Below are positions 28,116-41,900 of a stretch of 64,000 bases of DNA, piece after piece. The position numbers and the translations under genes were made by a program. The notes beneath the pieces were generated by a model. The model was not told the origin of the DNA and made no database searches. It worked only from the letters and a program-made list of their open reading frames with translations. Numbering within the stretch: the stretch's first letter is position 1; each line of letters begins with the position of its first letter. Source of the DNA: Cryptomeria japonica (taxonomy: Eukaryota > Streptophyta > Pinopsida > Cupressales > Cupressaceae); the NCBI RefSeq assembly GCF_030272615.1, contig NC_081413.1:336533302-336597301 (forward strand). The letters are read 5' to 3'.

Positions 28116-30541
28116 ATTTTTTTTTTTAAATTTACTTACCATAAACAGTTTCCCATTCTGCAAAAATATCACTGATAAAAATTAATAGTGAACAAATTTT
28201 TTTTCTCTTTCAATGAAATTTTCAATAAGGATTTCTGTCTATCAAATAATACATAAAAGACCCAAATCTAAAGATCTTGGACAAAAATTCAAAAGAATTT
28301 TAAGCACATAGAGGGGATTTAAATCAATTTCTTCATTTCTTCACACACTAGGAAAAATCATTGAATCACACAAAGAGGGCAAATTGACAAAATTTTGCCA
28401 ACATAACCCCCTAAGTTTAAACAAATAAAAACTTACAAACATACAGAAAACAAAATCTATTCCTTACCACTCAAATTGAGAAAATTAATCAAAAACTAAA
28501 TTTTGCAAAAACTTGAAAGCACACAGCCAACAAGATATTGGACAACCTCCTCAACAAAAAAACATTGATTTGGGATTTGATTAAATTCAAGAGCAAACTA
28601 CTCTATTTCCAAACCAAACTTTTAATCAAGAGTTTCCAATAAGATTTAACAATTTCCAATCACACACATAGGAAGAATCTCAAAATATTTAAATTTTTAT
28701 TGCAACAAAAGAGTAAAATCTACCCAACCTGAAAAGCAATCCAGGAAGAAAATTGTAGAAGAGCCTCAACCTTGCACACCAAATCCACAATCTAGATTTA
28801 TCCTCCCAAATGGTTTTCAAAAATTCCTCCTTTACTTCTCGTGAACTCATAGGTAATACGGGAAAAATATTTTTAACCTAAACTTTTAGGTTAAAAGTTT
28901 TCCTCAACCAATAAGAATATAATATTTAAAAATTAAAAAAATCTGATTTCCCCTTTTCATGACACAATTCTTTTAATAAAAAATAAAAATTTAAAAGCTA
29001 ACAACAAAGTCAATGAGAATTGCTTTTTATTTATTTTCTTTTCCCCATATGAATTTAACTCAACATTTACACTAAAATTCTAATAGCATAGCATTTAACT
29101 TATTTCTTTTTCAAATAATTTAATACAACTATTTTTATAATATAACATGCAATTTAACCATTTAAATTTAACAACTTCATTTATTTAATTAAATCAATAA
29201 ACTCAAGGGCATATTAATTTAATTAAATACACCAACACAAAATAACACAATTCACTCAAATTAACTTTTCTAACTAGCAAGAGGCACACAAAACGAGAAA
29301 TAACCACAAGACGACTCACAAAACAAAAATGTCAAAGCACTATGACTCGCATACCAGTCAAACGGAAAATGACGACCGACTAACAACACTCACATGAGTG
29401 TAACTGCGGGTCAGTTTAGGGTCCAACAACTATCTCCTCCACTCCCATCGGACAAATAAGGCATGCTCAGACTTGTGAAACCAGGTGGAGTCAATACCCC
29501 ATACCTACCCAGTACTTGTACCTGCAATATCCTGCATCAAAGAACCACATGTGCATATAGACAAATATATAAATAGACACGTCACACACACCAATGAAGG
29601 AGAATCATGATGTTCCCTATCTCACTAGAGTGAGTGAAGGAAAATCATCCCCTCATACCCCATACACTTGCAAACACGAAACATGTATATAACACATCAC
29701 AAATATAAAGTAAATGTGTCAGTCCATGTCAGTAATCCATAAAAATAACATTTAACATAAGGAAATAATGCATGAAAGCATACATTACAAATCAAATTAA
29801 AGCATGTAATAACATTGCATAAAGTGTGAATAAAATATAACAATAATATATCCACTGAACAGTCAACTAAAGTCAAACTTGAGTCTAAAAAGTCTGATCG
29901 AGAAGGGGTACTACACAAAATCCAAAATCTATAAATCCATACACTTACATCCAAAGTCCCAATCCTCACTTCCGCCATCTAAATCCATACAGCATCCAAA
30001 ATTAAATTCAAAATTTCAATCAATTTCACCCTTACTACACCACTTTACCAAATGATTAATGATGGTACACTATCAAGATGTTTATATTTGTACAAGGCTA
30101 ACCTCACTATCAGAGAACATCATTGTAATTGTGATTTGTGTACCAGTGCAAAGATTTTAGCAAAACTACTTTGTAAGTTGAGCTACTATTGACATGTCAT
30201 GACCAAAGAATCTAGAATGGGTCCATCAAATGCCCATGCATGTGATATAGAAATTCAAAAAATCACCAAAAAAGTACAAAATAAAAAAATTCCCAAAAAA
30301 TTAAAAAGAAGAAAAAATAGTTAAGAGAAATAATTTGTCCAATGGTGAAAACTAATTCTTGTGGTGCTTTGGGCAAGTACCATGATGAAAAAACATTCAC
30401 ATACGTCATGCATAAGTTAAAGTGGCTATGTGATCCTTATAATTGGCACCAAGTTGTCTCATCCATTCCACCATACCTATCTATCCTAGCCATTCATCTT
30501 TTAACTTCTTAATCTAAACCCTCCTTTCTTAGTATGATGTC

Positions 30542-30726
30542 TTTAAAAGAGGCTTTCTCCTCTCATTTTCCATAACACATATCTTGAGCATACCTACATT
30601 ATGTCAAAATCATTCTAGAACATACATCATCACAAGCATATATCATCACAACCACATACATTCCTCTTTGAGCTCTTTTGCAAGTGCAACACAAGTCTAA
30701 GAGCAATCATCATCAATACAAGATCA
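30542..30726 (+). promoter_or_regulatory. TATA-like box to ATG, H unit 0
   Basis: TTTAAAAG at 30,542 stands where the other units have TATAAAA. The following ATG at 30,726 opens a frame of about 18 codons (MEDMRIMETSLFDM...). The 184-bp spacing equals that in units 1 and 2. Promoter function is inferred. Confidence 0.35.
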
Positions 30727-31099
30727 TGGAGGATATGAGAATAATGGAGACAAGCCTATTCGACATGTTAAGTTATATTGGTTTAATTCATTAATATTTG
30801 CATGTTTGATAGATTCTTCATTGATGTTGTATTGAATTAGTTTGTAGATCTAGGGTTAGTGGTTGGCTTATTAGGGTTTACAAATAGGTTCAAATTCAAC
30901 ATAAACAACTAAACAATGCAAAAACAAATACAAACTCTCCATGAATCTAAAAAGTGATACACACCTAAAAATAAAGAATAAAATAGAAAAGAAATCTTGA
31001 TCCCAAAGCAAAGAAAATTGATGAGTCTAATCAAAGAAGATCACCAAAAGCAATCCATTACTCGAAAGTTGCATATTGCATACAATAAGTGTGTGACAC

Positions 31100-34000
31100 T
31101 GTAGTACCCCTACCCTAATCAGATTCTAATTTCGGTTTGACCATGGTTAGTTTATCATGTTATAATGTTATAGTCAAATGTTTTGATTATTGTATGTACC
31201 AGTTAATGTGGTTTTCACAACAATTTGTATGTAAGCTTACTAGTTCTCCCGATTCTTGTTATTAATCTCGGGCTAAAACTCTTATTAAATATATATATGT
31301 ATGCATGTGTGATTCATGGTTGCAGGAGATTGCAGGTACAGTACCGCATGGGTGCGAGGTTCATCTCCACCTAGATTCGTAGGTTTGAGTGTACCTCTTT
31401 GGTCCTTAGAAGTTGGATTAGGTGGTCGTAAGACCCTCGTTTGACCATAGTCGTGCTCAAGTGAGCATCGTCAGTCGTCCGTCGGTATCCCCTTTGGTTG
31501 GGTATGCAGGTCGTCTATTTGTTTGGTTTTCTTGGGTTGCGTGTTTTGTGTGTGGTTAAATTGAGTAATTAATCCTTAATGTTTAATTTTATTTAATGTG
31601 TGTTTACACATTAGTAATTAAGGAACTAAATTAAATAGGTTCCCTTTATGCGATTAATAGTTAATTAGAATTTCTCAATTCAAGTTGGTAGCAAGATCGA
31701 TTAAATGGTTAATTTTAAATGATTAATTTATTCTGCTTATGCTTTTGGAAAAGAAAGATTTAAATTTGATTAAAATAGAATTAATTTAATCTCTTTGCCC
31801 TTAAAAAAAAATAAAAATAGAAAGATTGATTTCAATTATTTAAGAAAATCAATTTTATTAGAAAAGCAAGTTTAATATATATTTGATAAAGTGTGAAAGA
31901 TTGATTTTGGGATTTGATTTTAACTAAAAATATTTTACCCTCATTAATATTTTGAAATATAAATGTTAGTTTTCTTAAAATTGAGAAAATTAGAAATTAA
32001 ATGAGGAAAAGAAAGCATTTTTTATTTTTCTAATTAGAAATTAATTTTTATTTGTGTAAAAGTATTTTAATTTAAAAATGGGAATTTTGGTCAAAAAAAA
32101 ACTTTTCCTTAACCTAGGTTTGGAAAATATTTTTGGGAGGATGATTTTTGGAGAATTTTTTTGGGAGAGACTTTTGAAAAATGTTTATGGGAAAATATTT
32201 TTTGGAGGAAGAAGAATTTATCTGGAGCTTGTAGGTTGGCTCTTCTTCAACACCTCTAGGATAACATTCAAGGTTGACATTTTGGTTAACCCTTTATTTT
32301 TGTTGAATTTGTCTGAATTTAAGGAGCACTGCCTTTTTCTTTAGAAAACTCTTTCATTTTGGATATGAAGTGAGAAATTAATTTAGCTTGGAACCCTTTG
32401 TTTCATGGATGCAAATCCATTTCTTCAATTTGGGAAAGAAATGATGTTTTAAAAAAAAGGACTGGATCCATTCTCTGTTTTATCTCAGAAAATTTTTGAG
32501 TCTATTTTATTTGGGGGTTTTGTTTGAAATTATCAAAATAAAATAAAATGTGTGTGCATAGATATGTGTAAATCTTTTGTTTAAATTCTAGAAAATACTT
32601 CCAGAGTTTGTTCTCAAGAAAATCCTCAGTGTTGTCTTTTGTTTTAAAAAAATTATATTATATAGAAATATATTTGGGTTTATAATTTGATCATTCATAT
32701 TCTAGAAACTCAAATTCTCAGAATATGGTCTCAGTTGAGATTGCAGATTGGAAGTTTTGTTTTTTTAATAAAACAAATAAAACAAAAAAATAATAATAAA
32801 AAAATATTACTGTTAATGTATTTTGGGGCAGATTGGGGAAACCATGGCCTCGACCCATGGTTGGGAAGAGCCGTGACTTCCCCAAGCCATGGGGAGAACC
32901 ATGGCGTGGAGACCATGTCATGGTCCCCATAGTCCCTTCCCAAAGGAAGAGGGGACCACGTGGTTCCCACATGGTGGGGCCCGTGAGTTTCCCATGGGAG
33001 GGGGGCTAAAAAAAATTGTTAAGTTTTTTTTTAATATGTTAAAAAAATGGTTTTTTAATTTATTTTAATAAAAAGTTTTTTTTTAATAAATTTTATTTAT
33101 TAATTATTATTTAATATATATATTTTATTAATGGGCATTAATATATATATATATATATATTAATTAATACTTAATTTGTTAATTTTGTTATTAATTATTA
33201 ATTATTTATATTTTATTAATCATGGATTAATAAATATATATTAATTAATATTTAATTTTGGTATTTTTCTATATGTGCTTAAGGAAATAATTTGTTGATT
33301 TGGGAAATGTTTGTCTATTTTTGGTTTCTTTAAATGTATATTTCCTTAATCCGAAAAGTGTAACTTGGTTCTGGAAAAGATGAATTTTGGGGAATTGTTT
33401 TCGAACTAGTAGGAAAATGATGTTTTATTTTGAAGAATAAATATCATATTTTAGTTGATTAATGTTTATTTAATTGTATTCATGTGATTTTGGTTTGAAA
33501 ACTCATGATGACATATTTATGTTATTTTATGATGCAAAACAAACTTTAGTGAGTTAGTAAACCATGAGTGACATCTTCCTAGACAAGGTAGACAAACTGC
33601 AATCAAACTGCAATCAAACTTAGATCAATTAGAAAATTGGATTGATTTTTAATGTTTAAATCAATAGGAAAGAAGATTGTCTTTTCCAATCTATGCCTAT
33701 GCTAGTTTAATTTTATGTATTCGCATTTGCTTAAGTAATGACAAGTCTTTGATTTTGTTTGTTGGACTCTATCGTATGATTGATTTGGGTACCTACTTAT
33801 GTCCTTGATCTCAAGTTTTGACTATTGTCTTGTGATGGTGTTGTAACTGGTCATGTCCTTTATGCAGGTGTTGAATGTTGATTTGTGATTGACCATAGCT
33901 GGTCAGGTCTCTAGATAGAGTACCGTTAGTTAGTGCACCTTATATGAAGTCTTGTTTGACTAGTTGGGTATTCTCTCCATTTTGAACTCTGTTTGCTTGA

Positions 34001-35450
34001 CCTTGTGTATTCCTGGGTTTAGGAGTTCGTTGAGTATGGTCTAGTGTCATAGGGGAAAGTGGCTTTCGATTGGGGGTCACACCCAAAGTGGTTGTTGGGT
34101 AACCCATCGAAAGTGTGTCTAAATAAGTGATAACCTAATAACATATTAGAGAGTTAGTTAATGAATCACTAAGTAATTTAATTGTCCCTCATGTATGGGA
34201 TGAGTGCTAGTATAGACTCGACATGCAGTGAAAAGACCTGAAATGGCAAACCATCATCCTTGTCTTCACGAAAGGATGTGTGGGCCCACATGAGGCTTGG
34301 ATGGGCCGGAGGTTCAGAATAGGTTGCTAGGGTAACCCAGTGGATGGGGCCGGAACCTATGAAGACCTGCCATGGTAACCATACCAGGTTTTGTGATGAC
34401 ACTTATCCCTTATGTTTGCTAGTGTGATGTTGTGTCGTCTTTGATAGGAGCATTGTTGAGGAGTCGTCCTGATGTTTATGCCCTCATGAGAACCTGATAT
34501 CATGTTAGACCTTGGGTTGCGAAGATTTAGTTTCACAGATGCTCCAGTTGATCTTTTGTAATTGCTTCTTATTATGTTCAGTTGGATCCTTTCTTATTAA
34601 GGGATCATTCATGTATTTATTTGACTGATGTGGTTATATGTATTATTGGTTATGTTCACCTTGATGGCAGGATGGTAAATGATGTTACCTTATGTATTAT
34701 TCTCTATTATTTAATTATCAGAGGGGTCTTGCAATTGAGCAGACCCGGAGATGTAGCCCACGAAGGGTGAACTCCAAGATCATTTCGGTGTTATGTGATG
34801 TTTATGTTCTTATGTTTCCCTTTTAATTTAGCTTGTAAGGATGACATTATGTTAGAATATATAATGTGGATTAGATGAAGTTAATCTTAAAAGCATGTAT
34901 GTAGTCATCTTATTAAATGCAATAATTTGGATCATGAAAGAATGTAGATTAGAATAATGGAATGTATTCAGTTATTGATAATGAAATTAAGTATGCAGGG
35001 AAAGTGTTCCTTAGTTTATAATGAAATTAAAGTATGTAATGAAATTAGATGCATGACTTAAGTTTTAATGAAATTTTGAAAGTAATGCATGGTTGAATTT
35101 TATTGGATGAACTTAATCATGTCATCTATACTTTTTACCTCAATGGATGAACCTTATCATGTTATCTATATCTTTATCTTTTGAAAGAATTTACCCTTGT
35201 TTAAAGTATGATCTTGCCATTAAGTTAATCAACTTAATTGGATTAATTAGTGTGAGTTAAGTGTTTAATTAAGTAATCACGTTGGGAAACTCTTTAGGTG
35301 TTATTGAAGTCTTCCGCTGTGTTATCTGAACTTATGATATCTCATTGTATCTTTTTGATGTTTTTAATTTAAAAAATAAAATAAAATTATTTGCACTCTA
35401 TTCTTGTGTTTTAGCTTAATCCCTTCGGGGTTTCCTGGTGGGGCATTACA
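31100..35450 (+). mobile_element. Solo LTR C of the LARD family in H unit 1
   Basis: 4,351 bp from TGTAGTACCCCTACCC to GGGGCATTACA, flanked by the perfect TSD GACAC (31,095-31,099 and 35,451-35,455). Read in reverse it aligns end to end with the LARD LTRs at 4,316 and 11,864 and includes the 461-bp block missing from the former. No interior remains. Its GC-rich block at 32,836-33,006 differs completely from the LARD's. Confidence 0.92.
32836..33006. repeat. CCATGG-rich palindromic block in LTR C
   Basis: At least five CCATGG or CCATG-containing near-palindromes, with CCACGTGG and CCCACATGGTGGGG, in a G+C-rich island inside very A+T-rich DNA. The position equals that of the GGTAG blocks, but the unit sequence is different. 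Confidence 0.8.
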
Positions 35451-36202
35451 GACACCTTCATAATTACTGTGTAAAAATTCACAAACCAAACAAATTGTTG
35501 GTCTCAATCCTAATCCTATTCCCAAATTCAATTTGACCACCCAATCCCAACATCTTTTATTCTAATCAAAATCCAAAATCACTACATCCAGAGTTCATCA
35601 ATCCATACACCCACCTCCAAAGTCCCAATCCTTACTTCCACCATCTAAATCCATACACCATCCCAAATCCAATTCAAAACTTCAAATCAATGAAACCCTT
35701 ACTACATCACTTTACCAAATTAGTTACGATGGTACTCTATCGAGATTCTTATATTTGTACAAGACCAACCCCACTATCAAAGAGAATCATTGTAATTGTG
35801 ATTTGTACACTAGTGCAAAGATTTTAGCAAAACAACTTTGTAAGGTGAGATACTATTGGCATATCATGACCAAAGAATCTAGATTGCCTACATCATATGC
35901 TTGGATGCATGTGATACCAAAAGTCCAAAATCACCAAAAAAGGGACAAAATAAAAAAATTCAAAAAGAAGAAAAAATAGTAAAGAGAAATAATTTGTCCA
36001 ATGGTGAAAACCACTTCTTGTGGTGATTTGGGCAAGTACCATGATGAAAAAAATTTGACAAATGCCACACATAAGTTAAAGTGGCTATGTTATATCCTTA
36101 TAACTGGGGGCAAGTTGTCTCATACATTCCACCATATCTATCTATCCTGGCAATTCATATTTTAACCTCTTAATCTAAACCCTCCTTTCTTAGGATGATC
36201 TC

Positions 36203-36387
36203 TATAAAAGAGTCTTTCTCTTCTCATTTTCCATAACAAATATCTTGAGCATAACTACATTCTATAAAAATCATTCTAGAACATACATCATCACAAACAT
36301 ATATCATCATAACCACATTCATTCCTCTTTGAGCTCTTGTGGAAGTGAAACACAAATCTTAGAGCAATCATCATCAATACAAGATCA
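36203..36387 (+). promoter_or_regulatory. TATA box to ATG, H unit 1
   Basis: TATAAAAG at 36,203 and ATG at 36,387, 184 bp apart. A 14-codon frame MGDRRTMEISLLDM follows and ends at TAA, in a GACATGTAAAG context where GTAAAG could be a splice donor. Confidence 0.4.
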
Positions 36388-36910
36388 TGGGGGATAGGAG
36401 AACAATGGAGATAAGCCTATTGGACATGTAAAGGTGTATTAGTTTATATCATTAATATTTACATGTTTTGATAGATTCTTCATTAATGTTGTGTTGAATT
36501 AGTTTGTAGATCTAGGGTTAGCAGTTGGCTTATTAGGGTTTACAAATAGGTTCAAATTCAACATAAACAACTAACCAAGGAAAAAATAAATACAAATTCT
36601 CCATGAATCTAAAAAGTTATATGCACCCAAAAAATAAAGAAGAAAATAGAAAAGAGTTCTTGATCCCAAAGTAAAGACATTTGATAAATCTAATCAAAGA
36701 AGATCACCAAAAGATTTCTATTACTCAAAAGTTACATATTGCATACGATAAGTGTGTGCCACCTTCACAATTACAATGTAAAACCTCACAAACCAAATAA
36801 ATTGTTGGTCCCAATCCTAATCCTATTCCCAAATTCAATTTGACCACCCAATCCCAATGTCTTCCATTCCAATCAAAATCCAAAATCACTACATCCAAAA
36901 TCCCAATCCT

Positions 36911-36915
36911 CACTT
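36911..36915. repeat. Target-site duplication CACTT (left)
   Basis: Directly before TGTTAGC at 36,916; repeated at 44,726-44,730 after ...GCCAACA. Confidence 0.9.
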
Positions 36916-38456
36916 TGTTAGCTCTGATACCAATTATTAGTTCTGATACTAATTGTAAAGTACATATTCCAATAGCTAACAAGATGAGAGGGGGGGGGGT
37001 GGTGAGTCACACAAACTTAAACTTCCATAAAATCAACAGATTCAACCTCAGTAACTTCTACTTCAGCAACATAACCAAAAACTGCTAAACATGTTAACTC
37101 ATAAACACATAATCATTATAACACTCATAACACTAGATTTAATGTGTAAACCCAAATAGGGAAAAACCACTGTGGGATTTCAGACCCACTAAGAAATATA
37201 CTCTTCTAGAGTATGCTCGGTTAAAAGCAAATCCTATTAAACATTACAAACACATTGCTAGATGTGATCCGGTTAAGGGATTTCCCTCAGTTCTGTTAGG
37301 ATCTTCACTTTGTTAGAAGTGACCTTGTCAAAGGATTTCAAACACTCATTTAGAATGTTACCTTGCTAGAGGGTTTACAAATAAGACTATTAAGTCCACT
37401 CGGTTAAGAGATTTTTTATCACTTACAAAAAAATAGTAATAAAATATATCTGCAACTTCACATCTAAAATGCTAAAGCAGATTCTTATTTGCTCAAAACA
37501 ATCTAGTCATAGGACTTATCTTGTCCCTTTGTTGGGCTCTCTACTCTGTTATTCAAACAAGTCTTCAAGCTTCTATGCTCGGTAATCACTATGTAGCATC
37601 CCTGTGCTTACACTTGCCCTCATACATTGTTTATTAACAATTCCTTATTTATAAACAATTGCTAACCGCTTAATCTCCTTGATCACATTTCCCATGGTCA
37701 ATCTTAGCCATCAAATCTTCAAACTTGACCAGGTTCAATGTATCCTTCTGATCTGAAAATGTTTTACCTTGCCTTGGGACTTGCATTCCTATCTTGGAAC
37801 TTGCACAAGGTTATTGCGGTTCAATTTGCATTGTAGATCTTCCTGCCGATTTTCCTTTGCCATAGATCCTTAACAAACTTCATGCATGGCATACCAATCA
37901 TTTATACATCTCCAGCTCATCATTGTCCTTCATTAAATAATGCTTGTATTCATCCAATGTGCACTGTCATAACTCGGTTGCAACTCGGTAAATACTAAAC
38001 TTTACTCGATAGACATTTCGCCTTCATTAATCGATATTGATAACCTTAGGGTTTACCGACTAGGTTCCTTAGGGTTTACCAACTAGGTTCTTTGCTCGGT
38101 GACATTGTATAGTATTAACCTTACAATCAACAACATATGTAGGATATCAAGACAATCTAAACATCATGATCTCATCATTGTCTAACTCGGTAATAGTTGC
38201 CCATTGAATAACTTATTTCTCCCCTTATTCATCACAATCTTTCTGTGTCTTTTACCGACATCTTAATTCTCTTCAAATCAATCTTCTCAAGATATGGCAA
38301 CATCATACTGAATCAGATAATCAATTTTTTGACATCAATGCCAAAATAATGTTATAAAGATAGTTATCATCCTTCTTCAGTTATATCAACAATCTTCAAC
38401 AACCTTCTTAATATCCTTATTGAATATCAACAATCTTTCTTACTGTAATGCCAACA
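36916..38456 (-). repeat. Copia 3' LTR (left copy)
   Basis: 1,541 bp, in element sense TGTTGGCATTAC...GCTAACA. It aligns throughout with 43,199-44,725. Its outer end includes a PBS-like GCTCTGATACCA word, which is unusual for an LTR end (see findings). Confidence 0.88.
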
Positions 38457-38468
38457 ATCTCCCCCTTT
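38457..38468 (-). other. Copia polypurine tract
   Basis: ATCTCCCCCTTT on the plus strand is AAAGGGGGAGAT in element sense, directly upstream of the 3' LTR start TGTTGGC. Further PPT-like CTTCTCCCCCT tracts occur at about 38,650 and 38,745 in the 3' untranslated part. Confidence 0.85.
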
Positions 38469-38971
38469 GGCATTGATGGAAAAACCAACAATTAAATGTT
38501 AATACCAACAAGATATTCAAATTGATTCGGATTCAGATTGCTATTAGACTTTTCTTGTTATCCTTAAGCTGTTAAAATCTTCTAAAGTCTTCTCCCTTTT
38601 TCATTAGGCTTCTGAGCTGTTGTCTTACATTTAGTCTTCTCTGTTTTTCAATCTTCTCCCCCTGTCCTTAATCTGTTGTTATTTCCATCATTTAGGGCTT
38701 TACCATTCAGTCAACCATTTAGTCTTCCAACCATTTATAGTCTTCTCCCCCTTTGCCAACAATGCCAAAAAGTAAAAGAACTAAATCATGATTTCTTCCG
38801 CTGTGAATTGATTTGCCTTGCTGCATATCATCTCAATGTTGGTCAGAGTAACTTGTCTCTATTCATTATTTCCTGCACACCTTTAGAAAACCTTCTAAAG
38901 TGCATAAATCAGCATCAATCTACACATAATATTCTATAGATTCATCGAATTGATGCTTTCACCGAACTCTG

Positions 38972-41900
38972 TCAGTGAGTAGAAGATAGGGGTAGGACCC
39001 CTAACTTGCTTCTGAGATACTCAAAAGTGTCCCTTGGCAGTGACTTTGTGAAGATGTCTGCTAATTGCTCCTTTGAACTGATATATTCTAGCACAACTTT
39101 GTTCTCTTGAACTTCTTCTCTGAGATAATGATACTTTATAGATATATGATTTGTCTTAGAGTGCATTACTGGATTCTTTGAAATGTTAATGGCACTAGTA
39201 TTATCACAGAATTTAGTTACTGGCTCGGTAACTTTCTCATTTATACCTTCCAACAGTTGTTTGATCCATGCTATATTGGTACAATTCAATGTTACAGCAA
39301 CATATTCAACTTTTGTTGTTGACTGTGAAATACATCCTTGTTTCTTGCTAAGCCAACTCACTAGTCTTTCTCCTAAAAGAAATCTCCACCACTTGTGCTT
39401 TTCCTATCATCTATGTTGCCTGCCCAATAAACATTAGTATAAACTTTTAAATCAAAATTATTCCTCTTTTCATATACTAAGCCATAATCTTCAGTGCCTC
39501 TCAGGTATCTAAAAATTCTCTTGATCACTGTCATATGGGTTTCCTTGGGATCTGTAGAGAATCTTGCTACAATACCTACTGCATGTGCTATATCCGGTCT
39601 ACTATGCACAACATATTGCAACTTCCCAATCATAGATCGGTATAGTGTCTCATCAACAAATGCAGATTCATCATTCTTTGATAATTTATAGTTAGTGGTC
39701 ATAGGAGTACTTACTGGTTTAGAATCCTCCATTCCAAATTTCTTCAAGATTTCCTTTATGTACTTGGATTGAGTAATGAAAATCTCATCTTTCATTTGCA
39801 GTATCTGTAAACCTATAAAATACTTTATCTCACTGATTAGTGACATCTCAAATTCTTTGCACATTTCATTTCCAAAGTTCTTGCATAAGGAGTCATTTCC
39901 ACAAAATATAATATCATCAATAAATATGGCTGAGATTAGTATTTCATTGTCCTGATCTTTCTTCATGTACATATTGTTGTTTTCACTTGTCCTTATAAAA
40001 CCAATCTTGATCAAATAAGAGTGCAGTCTTTCATACCTTATAAGACTTTGTTTAGTTTGCATACCTGATCTTTACTCCTGTCTTCAACAAATCCTTCAGG
40101 TTGTTCAATGTAAACTTCTTCTTCTAGTATACCATTCAAAAATGTAGATTTAACATCCATTTGATATACCTTGAAATTTTTGAAAGCAGCATATGCCAAC
40201 AATGTTCTTACTCCCTCAAGTCTAGCCATAGGTGCAAATGTCTCACCATAATCTATTCCTTCTTCTTGAGCATAACCTTTGCAAACTAGTCTTGCTTTGT
40301 TGTGAATAACCTCACCTTTTTCATTTAGCTTGTTTCTGAAAATCCACTTTGTACCGATTACATTTTTGTCCTTTGGTCTTGGGATCAGTTTCCATGTGTC
40401 ATTCTTCTTGATTTGATCAATCTCTTCTGTCATATCATTTACCCAATCTTCACTGTTAAATGCCTCTTTCACTATTCTTGGTTCAAATTTAGAAATCAGA
40501 CATGTGTTCTGTCTCAGTTTGTTCCTTGTCATCATTGGATCATCCTTATCTCCTATAATCTGACTTGATGCATGATGTCTTTCGACATATTTGGCTAATA
40601 TAGGCTCGGTAGGTTCTGTATGATCTTCTTCATCAATCAGTAACTGGACATTATCTTCATTTGCTTTAGCAGCTTTCTCGGTAGGACTTCTCGGTTGAAC
40701 ATAAACGAATTCTTCATAATCTTCTGGTTCTTTGGAATTTCCTTCATCATTTCTTTTTGCAAATTCATCAATTTTCACATTTACACTTTCTACTATTTTG
40801 TTAGATGATTTGATCAGACATTTAAATGCTTTACTTCTGGAAGAATAACCAAGAAATGTTCCTTCTTCACTTTTCTGATCAAATTTTCCATTTCTGTCAT
40901 CTTTGTGAACATAGCATCTACTTCCAAAAATTTTAAAATAACTTACATTAGGTTTCTTGTCATACCAGATTTCATATGGTGTCTTCATAGTTCCTTTCTT
41001 CAGTTGAACTCGATTCAGGGTATAAACTGTAGTGTTGATTGCTTCTCTCCAAAATGTTTGAGGTACCCTCTTTTCTATCATCAGGGTTCTTGCACAATCC
41101 ACAATTGATCTGTTTCTTCTCTCGGCTATCCCATTTTGCTGAGGTGTTCTTGGTGCAGATACTTGCCTTTTTATACCATGATCATTGTAGAATAAGTTAA
41201 ATTCATCAGAAGTGAACTCTCCTCCTCTATCAGATCTAAGACATTTCAGTTGTCTTCTTGTTTCATTTTCAACTCTTGCCTTGTACCATTTAAACATTTG
41301 AAAAGCTTTTGATTTTTCTTTTAAAAGCATGACTAACATCATCCTTGAGTAATCATCCATAAATAATATGAAATATTTATCACCATAATAACTTTGAACT
41401 TTCATAAGACCACAAAGATTAGTGTGTACTAGATCTAAAATTCCTTTAGAAGTGTAGGACTTACTTGTAAATCTTGATCTTGTCATCTTACCCATCTGGC
41501 ATTCTCGGCACATAGAATTCTCAGGTTTTTCAAGACTCGATAGACCTCTTACTTGGTGCTTCTTACTTATTTTGATCAGATTATCAAAATTTACATGACA
41601 AAACCTTTTATGCCATAACCAGGTATCATCTATCTTTGCATAAAGACACTTGTTCTGAGTTGAGTCAAGATGAAATGTATTGCCTTTTGTTTGTGTCCCG
41701 ATAGCAGCTAACTTTCCATGCTTGTCATAAACTTTGACAATTCCTTTTTGAAATTCTATTCGGTATCCTGTATTGTTTAGCTGTGCTACACTCAACAAAT
41801 TATATTTCAAACCTTCAACCCAGTATACATCATCACATTTAGCATTGTCAAGAAGTGTTATAGATCCTTTACCTTTCACCGGACTTGGTGCATCATTACG

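Larger units (their letters stand above)
26072..29915 (-). mobile_element. Solo LTR E in H unit 0
   Basis: 3,844 bp from TGTAATGCACC to GGGGTACTACA with the perfect TSD CAAAA at 26,067-26,071 and 29,916-29,920. Joining the flanks gives CCAATCAAAATCCAAAATC, which is intact in H units 1 (about 35,560) and 2 (about 36,870), so the empty site is seen. It is closest to solo LTR D. No interior, PBS or PPT remains. Confidence 0.92.
25788..30878 (+). repeat. H unit 0, interrupted by solo LTR E
   Basis: Net length about 1,240 bp after removing E (26,072-29,915) and one TSD copy. It carries TTTAAAAG at 30,542 and the ATG at 30,726. Confidence 0.8.
30879..36540 (+). repeat. H unit 1, interrupted by solo LTR C
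   Basis: Net length about 1,306 bp after removing C (31,100-35,450) and one GACAC. It carries TATAAAAG at 36,203 and the ATG at 36,387. Confidence 0.85.

Noticed and set aside
32718-32972. Overlapping 79-84-codon frames with Gly/Trp/Pro-rich repeats
   Set aside because: They translate the CCATGG-rich palindromic block of LTR C in two frames at once, the mark of a DNA repeat.
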